DNA of 64,000 nucleotides, taken from Bordetella parapertussis (GTDB taxonomy: Bacteria; Pseudomonadota; Gammaproteobacteria; Burkholderiales; JACQAP01). Location: positions 1 through 64,000 of the forward strand of contig CAMDKM010000001.1 in NCBI GenBank assembly GCA_945900965.1, written 5' to 3'. The notes beneath the pieces are model-generated. The model saw nothing but the letters and a program-made list of their open reading frames with translations. It was not told the DNA's origin and searched no databases. Positions 39,803 to 50,354 of this stretch are shown here, in pieces (position 1 is the first letter of the stretch; the number at the start of each line of letters is the position of its first letter). Position numbers and translations under genes: made by a program.

Positions 39803-40037
39803 CCAGGATTTGCAATCAAGTGGAAAATCCATACGTTTGTTCTTTTCCTGACGCACGACACATTACCTTCCCCCATCCCCACCCTACCGGCGGGAGAAAG
39901 GCTTTTCCTCCCTACCCTTGAGCCTCCCCGCTCGGGCGGGGCGCACGACACACCCTTCTCCCTCCGTGGGTAGGGACGGGGATGAGGGAAAGAGTTAGAG
40001 GTCTCCAGATGTACGGCCTCGGGTGATCTTGTGAAGA

Positions 40038-42281
40038 TCAGGCCACCTTGCGCAGGTTGACGGAAGTTTTCTCCATATCCTCCTTGATTGCGCGCTCGCT
40101 CTTGGGCAGCGTGAACACGCCCACTGCAGTGACCAGACGGTTGGAATATTCAACCAGCCTGGCAACGAAGGAGCTCTGCTTCTGCAACTCGCTCAGCGTT
40201 TCCCGGGTCGACACTTCGATTTCCCCGGCGCGTTTCACCAATTGCTGGGACACTTCGGCCTGCTCGCTGGAACTCTTGTTGATCTGCGCAACCAGCTTCA
40301 CCAGTTCGGCGGTGGAGGCGCGGGTTTCGCGCATTTGCGCACCGGCCTGTTCCGCCATCTTGGTACCCTCCACCACCTGGCTGATGGTTTCGTTCATGGT
40401 GGTCACGGTATCGGCCGTTTCGGTCTGAATACTGCCCACCAGGGTGGAGATCTGCGCCGTCGCCTCGCGGGCGTTTTCCGCCAGACGCTGCACTTCGTTT
40501 GCCACCACCGCGAAACCGCGGCCCGCTTCACCGGCCGAGGCCGCGTGCATCGAAGCGTTCAGCGCCAGAATGTGCGTGCGCTCCGCGATGTTGTTGATCA
40601 GGCTCACCACGCCGCCGATTTCCTGGGAACGCTCGCCCAGGCGCTTGATGCGTTTTTCCGTCTCGCGGATCACGTCGCGAATCGCGGTAATGCCTTGCAC
40701 CGTTCCCAGCACGGTCTCCTGCGCCTTGTCGGTGGTGGCAATAGCCTTGGCCGCCGCGTCGTTGGACTGCAGTGCCAGTTTGGCGATGTCGATCATGGTC
40801 CTGGCGGCGGTAGCCAGTTCGGCGGCAGCCATTTCGACCCGAATCTTGTCGTCCATGGCACCGTTCATCGCGATATCGGCGCCCTTGCGCACTTCCTCGG
40901 AGGCTTCGGCCACGCCCTCGGCCACGTCCACCACCTGGCTCAGAACGTACGCGGTTTCGCTGGTCATCAGATTCAAGGCATCTGCCACCGCGCCGGTCGC
41001 GTCTTCCGCCACTGTCGCCTTTGCGGTAAGGTCCTTTTGCGCCAGCTTTGCCACCACCTGGAGCAGATTCAGCACTGAGTTGTTCAACTGTTCGTTTTCG
41101 TTTTCGATTTTGTTGGTGAGGGCCGCCTGCTGATCGAGCATGCCGTCGAATTGCTGCGCCAACCCGCCGAATTCGTCCTGAGTCGCAAGCTTCGTGCGCG
41201 CCATCTTGTCGCCACTTGCAACCCGTCTCGCCACATCGGTAAGCCGACCCAGAGGACGGGTAATGCTGCGAATAACCAACAGACCAATGGCCATCGCGGC
41301 GACCAGTAACAGAATAACGATGCCAATGGTGAAGGTTTTGTTGCGCTCGAATCTGCCGATGCGGATTTCGAGCAATTCGCTGAGGGTAGACGCGTTCTCA
41401 GCGTAGAGCGCCGTCTCCTCGTCGATCGCTCTTGTCAAGGCAATCAACGTGTCGCCGGCGTTGCCCCGCATTACTCCGCCCGAGCGGACAACATGTTGAT
41501 CGATCGAGGACAGGAGGTGTTCCGCTTCGCGAACAAATTTCTTGCCCTTGGAATCCAGGATATCGGTCAGGCGACTGTTGTTTTTGAACGCCACCTGCAA
41601 GCTCCGCAGCATCTGTTCCAGCGACTGACGCGAATTGGCAAGCATGTTGATGAGCGCGATCCGCTCGTCCTCGGTGATCGTTTCGCGCGCCGCGAAACCG
41701 GCGCCGCGTGCGCCAATGGCGGCAAGATCAGGCATCAGGGACGCCAACTTGACAACCATCACGTCCATTAAATAGAAGCTGTCGAGGTCGGGGTCGAGAA
41801 TAAGGTTGGAAGTATCGCCGACGTGGAAATACAGGTCTTGTACCTTGGCAAGCAGACTGCCGTGTTCCTTGAAACTGTCTTCCGCCGATAATTTGGCGAT
41901 TTTCAGTTTGGACCACCCGTCCTTGACCGATTGCCATTTTTCGCCGCTGGCAAACTGCGATTTGTACTTCGCGTCCATTGCCTCCACGAAGGCGAGATCG
42001 CGCTCAATAACCGCGGTCATCGCCCCGATCGTTTCCCCGGCCTGGAGATGGCCACTCAGATACGCATAATTCGCGGCTCGATGCTGGGCGAGGTTTCTCG
42101 CCAGTTGCTGAACCGGAATCAGGTACTCGACCCCCTCGATTTCCTTTTTTGCAAATTTGATGGCGATGTTCTTTTCCGCCACCAGCAGATACATGAGCAA
42201 TCCGATCGGTATCAGCAGGAGCAAGATGAGTACCGTCAATTTTTGCCAAAGTTTCATGGCCGCAAAGATACTAAGTTTCAT
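40038..42281 (-). CDS. methyl-accepting chemotaxis protein, PilJ-type
   Basis: MKLWQKLTVLILLLLIPIGLLMYLL TM, HAMP region, signalling domain IGGVVSLINNIAERTHILALNASMHAASAGEAGRGFAVVANEVQRLAENA. Confidence 0.9.
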   Translation of the reverse strand: MKLSIFAAMKLWQKLTVLILLLLIPIGLLMYLLVAEKNIAIKFAKKEIEGVEYLIPVQQLARNLAQHRAANYAYLSGHLQAGETIGAMTAVIERDLAFVEAMDAKYKSQFASGEKWQSVKDGWSKLKIAKLSAEDSFKEHGSLLAKVQDLYFHVGDTSNLILDPDLDSFYLMDVMVVKLASLMPDLAAIGARGAGFAARETITEDERIALINMLANSRQSLEQMLRSLQVAFKNNSRLTDILDSKGKKFVREAEHLLSSIDQHVVRSGGVMRGNAGDTLIALTRAIDEETALYAENASTLSELLEIRIGRFERNKTFTIGIVILLLVAAMAIGLLVIRSITRPLGRLTDVARRVASGDKMARTKLATQDEFGGLAQQFDGMLDQQAALTNKIENENEQLNNSVLNLLQVVAKLAQKDLTAKATVAEDATGAVADALNLMTSETAYVLSQVVDVAEGVAEASEEVRKGADIAMNGAMDDKIRVEMAAAELATAARTMIDIAKLALQSNDAAAKAIATTDKAQETVLGTVQGITAIRDVIRETEKRIKRLGERSQEIGGVVSLINNIAERTHILALNASMHAASAGEAGRGFAVVANEVQRLAENAREATAQISTLVGSIQTETADTVTTMNETISQVVEGTKMAEQAGAQMRETRASTAELVKLVAQINKSSSEQAEVSQQLVKRAGEIEVSTRETLSELQKQSSFVARLVEYSNRLVTAVGVFTLPKSERAIKEDMEKTSVNLRKVA

Positions 42282-42326
42282 GATTATCTCTCCTGATGAA
42301 AATACCTCTTCGCAACCACAACGCGA

Positions 42327-42932
42327 TCACGCCGCCATCCGGCGTGCGAGCGTCTCGAAAAATTCCTCGTGTCGGAACTCTATCCATATCATGCCTTCAT
42401 GCAGGTATCCGGTCCCGGCGTGAGGCGCCAGCGCCTCCGGCAGCGGCGGCAGTTCGGTGAGCGGCACGGCGCTTTTTACCGAGCGCGGGTAGCCGTCGAT
42501 CAGCAAGCCCGCGGCGCGTTCGCCTTTACCCATCACCAGGATCATTTTTTTCGCGCGCAGAGCGCCGCTTGCCTCACCCGCCTCGGCTTCGCTCTCAAAC
42601 AGCAGCGCCAGGTCGAACACCGGCACCAGATTGCCGCGCAGATTGGTCACGCCGATCAACCAGCCGGGCGTATTCGGAATACGGGCAATTGACGCCGGCG
42701 GCACCACTTCCGAGCCGATGTCGTGGCCGATCAGCAGCCCAAGCTCGCCGATCCGAAAGCCAAACCGCGCGATCTGGTCTTTTTCGCCCTCTGCCTCCAG
42801 TTGCAGGCGCTCCTCGGGCGCAAACCGCCCCAGCGCCTCGACCGGTGATAGCTGCCGGGTAGAGCTGCCCGTCGAAGTTGAGGACTGAGGAGACGGCGAG
42901 GTCGAGTTCAAGTTCACCGTGATTTCGTTCAT
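42327..42932 (-). CDS. CheW/PilI-like adaptor protein
   Basis: RFGFRIGELGLLIGHDIGSEVVPPASIARIPNTPGWLIGVTNLRGNLVPVFDLALLFE; start at MNEITVNLN. Confidence 0.87.
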   Translation of the reverse strand: MNEITVNLNSTSPSPQSSTSTGSSTRQLSPVEALGRFAPEERLQLEAEGEKDQIARFGFRIGELGLLIGHDIGSEVVPPASIARIPNTPGWLIGVTNLRGNLVPVFDLALLFESEAEAGEASGALRAKKMILVMGKGERAAGLLIDGYPRSVKSAVPLTELPPLPEALAPHAGTGYLHEGMIWIEFRHEEFFETLARRMAA

Positions 42933-42954
42933 GCGAGGTATCACACCACAGAGA

Positions 42955-42987
42955 CACGGATACCCTCGCGCAGCGAGGGTATCCGTG
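42955..42987. promoter_or_regulatory. perfect 15-bp stem, 3-nt loop inverted repeat between pilH-like and cheW/pilI-like genes
   Basis: cacggataccctcgc-gca-gcgagggtatccgtg. Confidence 0.8.
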
Positions 42988-43011
42988 TTGCGATTTCCAG
43001 GTTCATCGAGC

Positions 43012-43377
43012 TCAGGCTGACTTCTTGATCTGCTCGAGGATTTCGTCGGCAGTCGCCGGCTTGCCCACCAGATCCTTGCCGCCCTGCATCTGCGCCCAGA
43101 CCTTGTCGGCCTTCTGGTTTTTGCTGGTGACAAACACCACCGGGATGCCCTTGGTGTCCGGGTCGCCCTGCAGCGCACGGGTCGTGGCGTAGCCGTCCAT
43201 ATCCGGCATGACCACATCCATGAAAATCAGATCGGGCTTCTCTGACTTTGCCTTCTCGATCGCTTCCTTTCCGCCCGAGGCGGTGATCACCACGCAGCCT
43301 GCGCCTGCCACAATTTTTTCGATGTGAGCGCGGTCCGTCGCGTTGTCGTCGCACACCAGTACCTTTTTGATCGCCAT
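43012..43377 (-). CDS. response regulator, CheY/PilH-like
   Basis: KKVLVCDDNATDRAHIEKIVAGAGCVVITASGGKEAIEKAKSEKPDLIFMDVVMPDMDGYATTRALQ. Confidence 0.9.
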   Translation of the reverse strand: MAIKKVLVCDDNATDRAHIEKIVAGAGCVVITASGGKEAIEKAKSEKPDLIFMDVVMPDMDGYATTRALQGDPDTKGIPVVFVTSKNQKADKVWAQMQGGKDLVGKPATADEILEQIKKSA

Positions 43378-43464
43378 CTTTAACCTCCTTGGTCAATGGT
43401 CCAGCTCAAGTACATTTCATTCAGTCGCTCGGTCCTGCGTTAAATTTGCTTCGCGGCGTGGCGA

Positions 43465-44322
43465 CTACGCCGCCGCGGGCAATCTGAGAAATTCCCGAAC
43501 CATGGTTTCGAACGTGCCTTTTTTCACCGGCTTGATCAGATAGGTGTCGCAACCGGCCAGCTTGGATTTGGCGCGATCCGCCGGCGAGGAATTGCTGGTG
43601 AGCATGATGATCGGGGTCTTCTGCAGGTGGCTCATCTTGCGCAGACGCTTGCAGGTCTCGTAGCCGTCGATGCCGGGCAGAATCAGATCGAGAAACACGA
43701 TGTCGAAACTCTGTTTCTCGGCCAGATCGAGAGCTTCTTCGCCGGTTTCGGCGAACACCACCGAGGGCACGATGTTGTCGAGCAGGGATTTCAACTGGAT
43801 ACGCACGGGCAGGCTGTCATCCACCACCAGTACGTTGCCCGACGACTTGGCAACTGCCTTTGCGGCGGGCGGAGCGGCGGAGGCCGGCGATGGCTTTGGA
43901 GTCGGTTTGGTCGCCACGCGCTCCGGCTCGCGCGCCAGCAGATCGTCACTACTGATCAGCGCGGAGGGGGCCACGTAGCCGTGCTCCTCGGCCACCACTT
44001 TTTCCAGCAGCGCGAACAAACGGCTGGCCAGAAACGGCCGGCTCAATACATACTTGAGTCCCGCGGGCACTTCGCCGCGGCTGAGCAATATGGCGGAGAT
44101 ATTGGCGCCGGCGTTGGCCTTGGCAAACTCGCTCCACTGGCCCAAAGCGGCGTTCTTATCGCCGTTGACGATGACGATATGCGGATATTTTTCATGCTGC
44201 TTGGAAAAGGCGCGAAATTCCAGCGGCCGTTGCTCCGATAATTGAAAAATATTGCGGAACAGAGTTCGCTCTTTTTCTTCGAATCCCAGTAAGGCAACCG
44301 AAAAACTACTTCCCAGGTCCAC
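43465..44322 (-). CDS. PilG-like response regulator with extra N-terminal domain
   Basis: C-terminal REC NVLVVDDSLPVRIQLKSLLDNIVPSVVFAETGEEALDLAEKQSFDIVFLDLILPGIDGYETCKRLRKM; about 150 aa N-terminal extension. Confidence 0.87.
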   Translation of the reverse strand: MDLGSSFSVALLGFEEKERTLFRNIFQLSEQRPLEFRAFSKQHEKYPHIVIVNGDKNAALGQWSEFAKANAGANISAILLSRGEVPAGLKYVLSRPFLASRLFALLEKVVAEEHGYVAPSALISSDDLLAREPERVATKPTPKPSPASAAPPAAKAVAKSSGNVLVVDDSLPVRIQLKSLLDNIVPSVVFAETGEEALDLAEKQSFDIVFLDLILPGIDGYETCKRLRKMSHLQKTPIIMLTSNSSPADRAKSKLAGCDTYLIKPVKKGTFETMVREFLRLPAAA

Positions 44323-44761
44323 GTTGGTTATCTCCAGAAATAGTTGCCTTTCCCGTCAAACTGGCCCAATGCCGGTCCGTCGATCGCATGCGAAGATCGG
44401 ACGAGGCGTTATGTTCAACGCAGAGACCATGCCGGTGCCCCAACATAAGACTCAGAGAAACAGCAAATTAAGATATTTCCGAAACATTCGGATATTTTCG
44501 GAAGGAATAAAATAGGTTTTTTCCGATGAAATGAGGTTACAATTCCCACTTCCACAGCAAGATGTTGATGCAATGGAAACACACGCAGATTGGTGCGTGC
44601 AGCGCGCGGCAGGTGTTGCCAGCCCGCCGATCTGACGCATACCGTCACACAATGACCCATTATTTCGCTACTACGATGGCATACAATCCGATTTTTTCCT
44701 GGCTGGTGCCAAGCGAGGCTCGACGCGAAAAGTCTTCATCCATGCGCGAAACACGGGGGGC

Positions 44762-45655
44762 GTGTTGACCAGCCGGTCGAAAATATCCGGCAGCGACACA
44801 GATGCGGCCATATCGACCCAGGCAATCGAGATGCAATCCCGCAAGCGCGCCGCCCAGCCGGTCGGCGGTTTGCAGCCCGTTAACCGTCTGCCACGCACCT
44901 TGAGAAAGAGCGAACGTAGTGCTCAGGCGCGCATTGCCCTGATGAGCGACCCGTCCGAGCGCAAGGAAAACGCGGAAAAGCGCAACGCGGTGCGCGGCAA
45001 CCTTGAGCAGCTCGCCCGCCACCTGCAAGATGTCGCCGAGACGGAACGCGCGCGCATCGCACGCGACATTCACGACGAGTTGGGCTCATCCTTGGCGGGC
45101 ATACGGCTTCACATCATGGCTCTGGTCTCGGCGTATCGGAATAACTCGCCCACTGTCCCGGACATCGGCGAACGCCTGTATGGCTCGCTCGACAGTATCG
45201 AAAAAGCCATCGATCGCATCGTCGAGGGGTTCAGGCCGCAGGTGCTCGACCATCTCGGATTGCCGGCCGCGCTCAGGCAACTGGCTGCCGATTTCCGCAA
45301 GATTCACAGAGTGGACGTTGCGGTGACGGTAATGCCGGACAATCTGAATCCGCCATCGCAGGTTGGCATTGCGTTGTTTCGCATCGCGCAGGAGTGCCTC
45401 AACAATATAGCCAAACATGCCCGTGCCCGACACGTCCAGATAAATCTCAACACCCGGGATCGGGATCTTGTGCTCGAAATCAGCGATGACGGCATTGGGC
45501 CACCGACCCGTGAGTATCGGCGTGCCGGCCACGGCATCGCCGGCATGCGGCAACGAGCCGCACAATTTGGCGGGGCTCTTGAAATCCGCCACGGAGAGCC
45601 GGGCATGCGGGTGCGGGTGAACCTGCCCGCGGGCACATGGACCGCGGAATCATGA
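44762..45655 (+). CDS. NarL-type sensor histidine kinase (HisKA_3/HATPase), apparently soluble
   Basis: ERARIARDIHDELGSSLAGIRLHI, RIAQECLNNIAKHARARHVQINL, ISDDGIGPP...GHGIAGMRQRA; alternative start ATG 44942. Confidence 0.87.
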   Translation: MLTSRSKISGSDTDAAISTQAIEMQSRKRAAQPVGGLQPVNRLPRTLRKSERSAQARIALMSDPSERKENAEKRNAVRGNLEQLARHLQDVAETERARIARDIHDELGSSLAGIRLHIMALVSAYRNNSPTVPDIGERLYGSLDSIEKAIDRIVEGFRPQVLDHLGLPAALRQLAADFRKIHRVDVAVTVMPDNLNPPSQVGIALFRIAQECLNNIAKHARARHVQINLNTRDRDLVLEISDDGIGPPTREYRRAGHGIAGMRQRAAQFGGALEIRHGEPGMRVRVNLPAGTWTAES

Positions 45656-46305
45656 TCAATCCGGTGCGCGTTTTTCTGCTCGACGACCATCCCTTGTTGC
45701 GCAGCGGGCTGCGCCTGGTTCTTGAGGGCCAGTCAAACGTCACGGTGGTAGGGGAAGCGGGAACGGCGGCGGAATTTTTCGACCTCATCATCCATGCGCG
45801 CATCGGAATCGACGTTTTGATTCTCGATATCAGCCTGCCCGATCAGAGCGGCATGCAGGTATTGCGCGACATCAAGGCCCGTGTGCCGTCGATTCGCGTA
45901 TTGGTCTACACACGCTTTCCGGCGGATCAGTATGCCGTGCGCTCGCTCAAGGCCGGCGCCGACGGCTTCCTGAATAAAACTTCAAAGCCGGAAAACCTCA
46001 TCGAGGCAATTAAAATTCTGGCCTCGGGGGAAACTTACATGGATGCAAAAGTGGCCGGACTACTGAGTGCCGCCTTGCGCGAGAAACGCATGAGCACCAG
46101 CCACGACGACCTTTCGGAACGGGAATTCGAAATTTTGCGGATGCTGGTCGCTGGCGCATCGCAAACTGATGTGGCGAACAAACTGGGATTGAGCGCCAAA
46201 ACCATCAATACTCACCGCACCAACATCATGGCCAAACTGGGGGTATCGACATTCGCAGACCTGGTGCGCTACTCGATAAAACACAATATCGATACGGAAG
46301 CTTGA
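45637..46305 (+). CDS. LuxR/NarL-family response regulator
   Basis: REC VRVFLLDDHPLLRSGLRLVLEG...LDISLPDQSG; HTH LSEREFEILRMLVAGASQTDVANKLGLSAKTINTHRTNIMAKLGV. Confidence 0.93.
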   Translation: MDRGIMINPVRVFLLDDHPLLRSGLRLVLEGQSNVTVVGEAGTAAEFFDLIIHARIGIDVLILDISLPDQSGMQVLRDIKARVPSIRVLVYTRFPADQYAVRSLKAGADGFLNKTSKPENLIEAIKILASGETYMDAKVAGLLSAALREKRMSTSHDDLSEREFEILRMLVAGASQTDVANKLGLSAKTINTHRTNIMAKLGVSTFADLVRYSIKHNIDTEA

Positions 46306-46351
46306 GCCTGGCTCGCGTACTGGGATTGACCCGCGCACCCCGTCGATAAAC

Positions 46352-47875
46352 CTACATAGTGGGCCCAAGCACCCACGGCGCGAATTCGTCTTCTCCGTAA
46401 CCCATCGCTTCGCTTTTGCTGGGTTCGCCCGACGCGGTCTTCAGAATAATCTCAAAAAACTTCTGCCCGACTTCCTGAATGCTGGCCTTGCCATCGACGA
46501 TCACGCCGCAATTGATGTCCATGTCGTCTTCCTGCTTGTTGAACATGGCGGAGTTGGTGGCGAGTTTTAACGAGGGCGAAGGTTTGCAGCCGTAAGCCGA
46601 ACCGCGGCCAGTGGTAAAACAAATCATGTTGGCCCCGCCCGCCACCTGGCCAGTGGCGGACACCGGGTCGTAGCCAGGGGTATCCATGAAAACAAACCCT
46701 TTGGCGCTTACGTGCTCAGCGTATTCATAGACGCCCATCATGGCCTGGGTGCCACCCTTGGCCACTGCGCCCAGCGATTTTTCCAAAATGGTGGTGAGCC
46801 CACCTGCTTTGTTGCCGGGCGAGGGATTGTTGTTCATCTCGCCGCCGAGTTTGGTCGTGTAGTCCTCCCACCAGCGAATGCGTTTGACCAGCTTCTCGCC
46901 GATTTCGCGCGTCGCGGCACGGCGGGTAAGCAGATGTTCGGCGCCATAGACTTCCGGGGTTTCGGAAAGAATTGCCGAGCCCCCGTGTTTGACCAGAAGA
47001 TCCACCGCCGCCCCCAGCGCCGGGTTGGCCGATATCCCCGAATACCCGTCGGAGCCGCCACATTGCAGGCCCAGCGTCAAATGACTGGCGGGTACCGTTT
47101 CGCGTTTGACCCGGTTGACGTCAGGCAACAACTCCTTGATTCGCGCTATGCCATCGGCGATGGTTTTTTTGGTGCCACCGGTTTCCTGGATGGTAAACGC
47201 CTGCAACTGCTTCGAGCGTTTGAGCCCTTGCGCTGCCAGCAGATCGTTGATCTGGTTCGCCTCGCAACCCAGGCCGATCATGAGTGAAGAATGGAAATTG
47301 GGATGGGTCGCATACCCTGCCAGCACGCGACGCAGCAGTTCGACCGGCTCGCCCGTGGAGCCCATGCCGCAGCCGGTCTTGTGATGAATGGGTACCACGC
47401 CGTCGACATTCGGATACTGGGCCATGAAGTCTTCATCGAAGAACTTGGCGATGCTGCGGCAAACATGCGCCGAGCAGTTGACGCTGGAAATGATCCCAAG
47501 GTAATTGCGGGTGGCCACCCGCCCGTCCTCGCGCACGATGCCCTGGAAAGTGGCCGGGTTGGCAACATATTCGACCGGTTTGAAATCGGCACAATACGCA
47601 TAGTCGCGCTGGAAGTCGCCCATGGCCAGGTTGTGCACATGAACATGATCGCCGGGCTTGATGGGCTTCACCGCGAACCCGATGATCTGGTTGTAGCGCC
47701 GCACCGGAGAACCTTCCGCGATTTCGCGCGTGGCGATTTTGTGCCCCGGAGGCACCGTGACGTTAACTCGAATTTTTTCCTTGATGATCTCGGTGCCCGC
47801 CGGCAGTTCCAGACGGGCAATCACCACGTCATCGGCAGGGTTGAGGCGGATAGTCAGATCGGCGGCTTGCAGCAT
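46352..47875 (-). CDS. UxaA-family altronate/galactarate dehydratase
   Basis: N-terminal SAF-like domain, HKTGCGMGSTGEPVELLRRVLAGYATHPNFHSSLMIGLGCE, LGLQCGGSDGYSGISANPALG. Confidence 0.92.
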   Translation of the reverse strand: MLQAADLTIRLNPADDVVIARLELPAGTEIIKEKIRVNVTVPPGHKIATREIAEGSPVRRYNQIIGFAVKPIKPGDHVHVHNLAMGDFQRDYAYCADFKPVEYVANPATFQGIVREDGRVATRNYLGIISSVNCSAHVCRSIAKFFDEDFMAQYPNVDGVVPIHHKTGCGMGSTGEPVELLRRVLAGYATHPNFHSSLMIGLGCEANQINDLLAAQGLKRSKQLQAFTIQETGGTKKTIADGIARIKELLPDVNRVKRETVPASHLTLGLQCGGSDGYSGISANPALGAAVDLLVKHGGSAILSETPEVYGAEHLLTRRAATREIGEKLVKRIRWWEDYTTKLGGEMNNNPSPGNKAGGLTTILEKSLGAVAKGGTQAMMGVYEYAEHVSAKGFVFMDTPGYDPVSATGQVAGGANMICFTTGRGSAYGCKPSPSLKLATNSAMFNKQEDDMDINCGVIVDGKASIQEVGQKFFEIILKTASGEPSKSEAMGYGEDEFAPWVLGPTM

Positions 47876-48055
47876 TTAAGCAATCTCCTCTAGGGCGCCG
47901 GAGCCTTGTTTCGTCAAAGCCCCTCGTATGCAAGCAGCCATTCTATCCCAGTTATTCGGCCATTGAGCCTGGGCATACCTTGAGCAGGGAGTGCGACGAA
48001 CCTTTGGGACTACCTGACGCCCGTGCGGAGCAGTCAACCCGCTGTGGCATACTGA

Positions 48056-48832
<777 letters not shown>

Positions 48833-48860
48833 GGGGCTGGGGGCTAGGGAAATTCTGAAA

Positions 48861-48943
48861 AACCCCTCACCCCTCACCCCTTACTCCTCACCCCTCACTC
48901 ATTCATTCACTCATTCACTCATTCACTCATTCACTCATTCACG
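48861..48943 (+). repeat. tandem short repeats: CCCCTCA-type heptamers followed by ATTCACTC octamers
   Basis: aacccctcacccctcaccccttactcctcacccctcactcattcattcactcattcactcattcactcattcactcattcac. Confidence 0.9.
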
Positions 48944-48971
48944 CTTTTTTATAATCATTCGGGAGACAAAA

Positions 48972-49817
48972 TTGAAATTACTTCGTTACGGAGACGCAGG
49001 AAAAGAAAAGCCGGGCATTCTGGATTCGCAAGGCAATATTCGCGATCTGTCGGGCATTGTGAAAGACATCGACGGCGCCAGCTTGGGCGGCGATGGCTTG
49101 GCGAAAATTCGCGCGGCGAAGCTCGACTCTCTTCCGCAAGTACCGGGCAAGCCGCGAATCGGCGCGCCGGTGGGTAATGTCGGCAAATTCATCGCCATCG
49201 GCCTGAACTATGCCGACCACGCCAGGGAATCCAATCTGCCGATCCCGAAGGAGCCGGTGGTTTTTTCCAAGGCGACATCCTGCATCGTGGGGCCGAACGA
49301 CGACGTCGTGCTGCCCAAAGGCTCGGTCAAGGGCGATTGGGAAGTCGAACTCGCCTTCGTAATTGGCAAAACCGCGAAGTCGGTATCCGAGGCCCAGGCC
49401 ATGGACCACATTGCCGGATTCATGATCTGCAACGACGTGTCCGAACGCGAATGGCAAATCGAACGTGGCCCGACCTGGGACAAGGGCAAGGGTTTCGATA
49501 CTTTCGGCCCGCTTGGACCCTGGCTGGTCACCCGCGACGAGATCGCCGATCCGCAGAATCTCGCCGTATGGTTGGATGTCAACGGGCAGCGCAAACAAAC
49601 AGGCAGCACCAGCACCATGATTTTCGACGTCCGCAAACTGGTCTCTTACACCAGTTTTCTGTTCACGCTTTATCCCGGCGATGTTATTACCACCGGCACC
49701 CCCCCCGGCGTCGGCATGGGCATGAAACCGGCGCCGCAGTTTCTTAAGGCGGGAGACGTTATTCGCGTAGGTATCGACGGCTTGGGCGAACAGACGCAAA
49801 AGGTGCGGGGCGGCTGA
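48972..49817 (+). CDS. fumarylacetoacetate hydrolase-family protein (2,4-diketo-3-deoxy-L-fuconate hydrolase-like)
   Basis: MKLLRYGDAGKEKPGILD from a TTG start at 48972; IAIGLNYADHARESNLPIPKEPVVFSKATSCIVGPND, GDVITTGTPPGVGMG. Confidence 0.9.
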   Translation: MKLLRYGDAGKEKPGILDSQGNIRDLSGIVKDIDGASLGGDGLAKIRAAKLDSLPQVPGKPRIGAPVGNVGKFIAIGLNYADHARESNLPIPKEPVVFSKATSCIVGPNDDVVLPKGSVKGDWEVELAFVIGKTAKSVSEAQAMDHIAGFMICNDVSEREWQIERGPTWDKGKGFDTFGPLGPWLVTRDEIADPQNLAVWLDVNGQRKQTGSTSTMIFDVRKLVSYTSFLFTLYPGDVITTGTPPGVGMGMKPAPQFLKAGDVIRVGIDGLGEQTQKVRGG

Positions 49818-49856
49818 CGGGCGCGGGCCTGTCTTGATGACATAAGACACGCGTGC

Positions 49857-50354
49857 ATGGCTCCGGATATCATGCAGCATTGGATATATTCGAAGCTTCG
49901 CGTGAAATACCTTGCCCTGCTGTGGTGGGTCGGCGCGTCGATCGCAATTGCGGGCGCTGCACCGGAATTCCGGGAGTCCGCAATCACCGCGACGGCACGA
50001 CCGGTCTATTCCGTGAGTGCCACGCCAACGGTCGAAAGACTCGAATTTCAATTTAGCGCCGAACAATCGACGGCCTGGCTAAATCGCAAAGGCGATTTCG
50101 GCACAGACGGTTGGGTAAGCCACATTGGATTGCGTTGTGCCGAGTATCAACTGGGCTTGCGCTTCGGCATAGGGGCGCCCGGCTGCCTGAACGTCGAGTG
50201 GATTTCCGCGCCCAGATTTGTCAGCTCGCAGCGTCAATGCAATGGGGCGCGCGTCATGCACTCTGGTGGCGACTCGGTAGCCGATCTCGGCGTCGCGCTG
50301 GAACGCGTTTCCTGCGCGGAACGGATCATACGCTGCGAAGGTACCTGCAAATAA
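49857..50354 (+). CDS. secreted protein of unknown function
   Basis: signal peptide KYLALLWWVGASIAIAGAAPEF; stop TAA overlaps next ATG. Confidence 0.5.
   Translation: MAPDIMQHWIYSKLRVKYLALLWWVGASIAIAGAAPEFRESAITATARPVYSVSATPTVERLEFQFSAEQSTAWLNRKGDFGTDGWVSHIGLRCAEYQLGLRFGIGAPGCLNVEWISAPRFVSSQRQCNGARVMHSGGDSVADLGVALERVSCAERIIRCEGTCK

Noticed and set aside
44330-44761. Possible additional gene between the PilG-like gene and the histidine kinase
   Set aside because: Only short ORFs without recognisable features; AT-richer stretch is more likely a promoter region.
48978-50066. Long minus-strand ORF (362 aa)
   Set aside because: Antisense to the FAH gene, low-quality composition; the FAH frame has clear family motifs.
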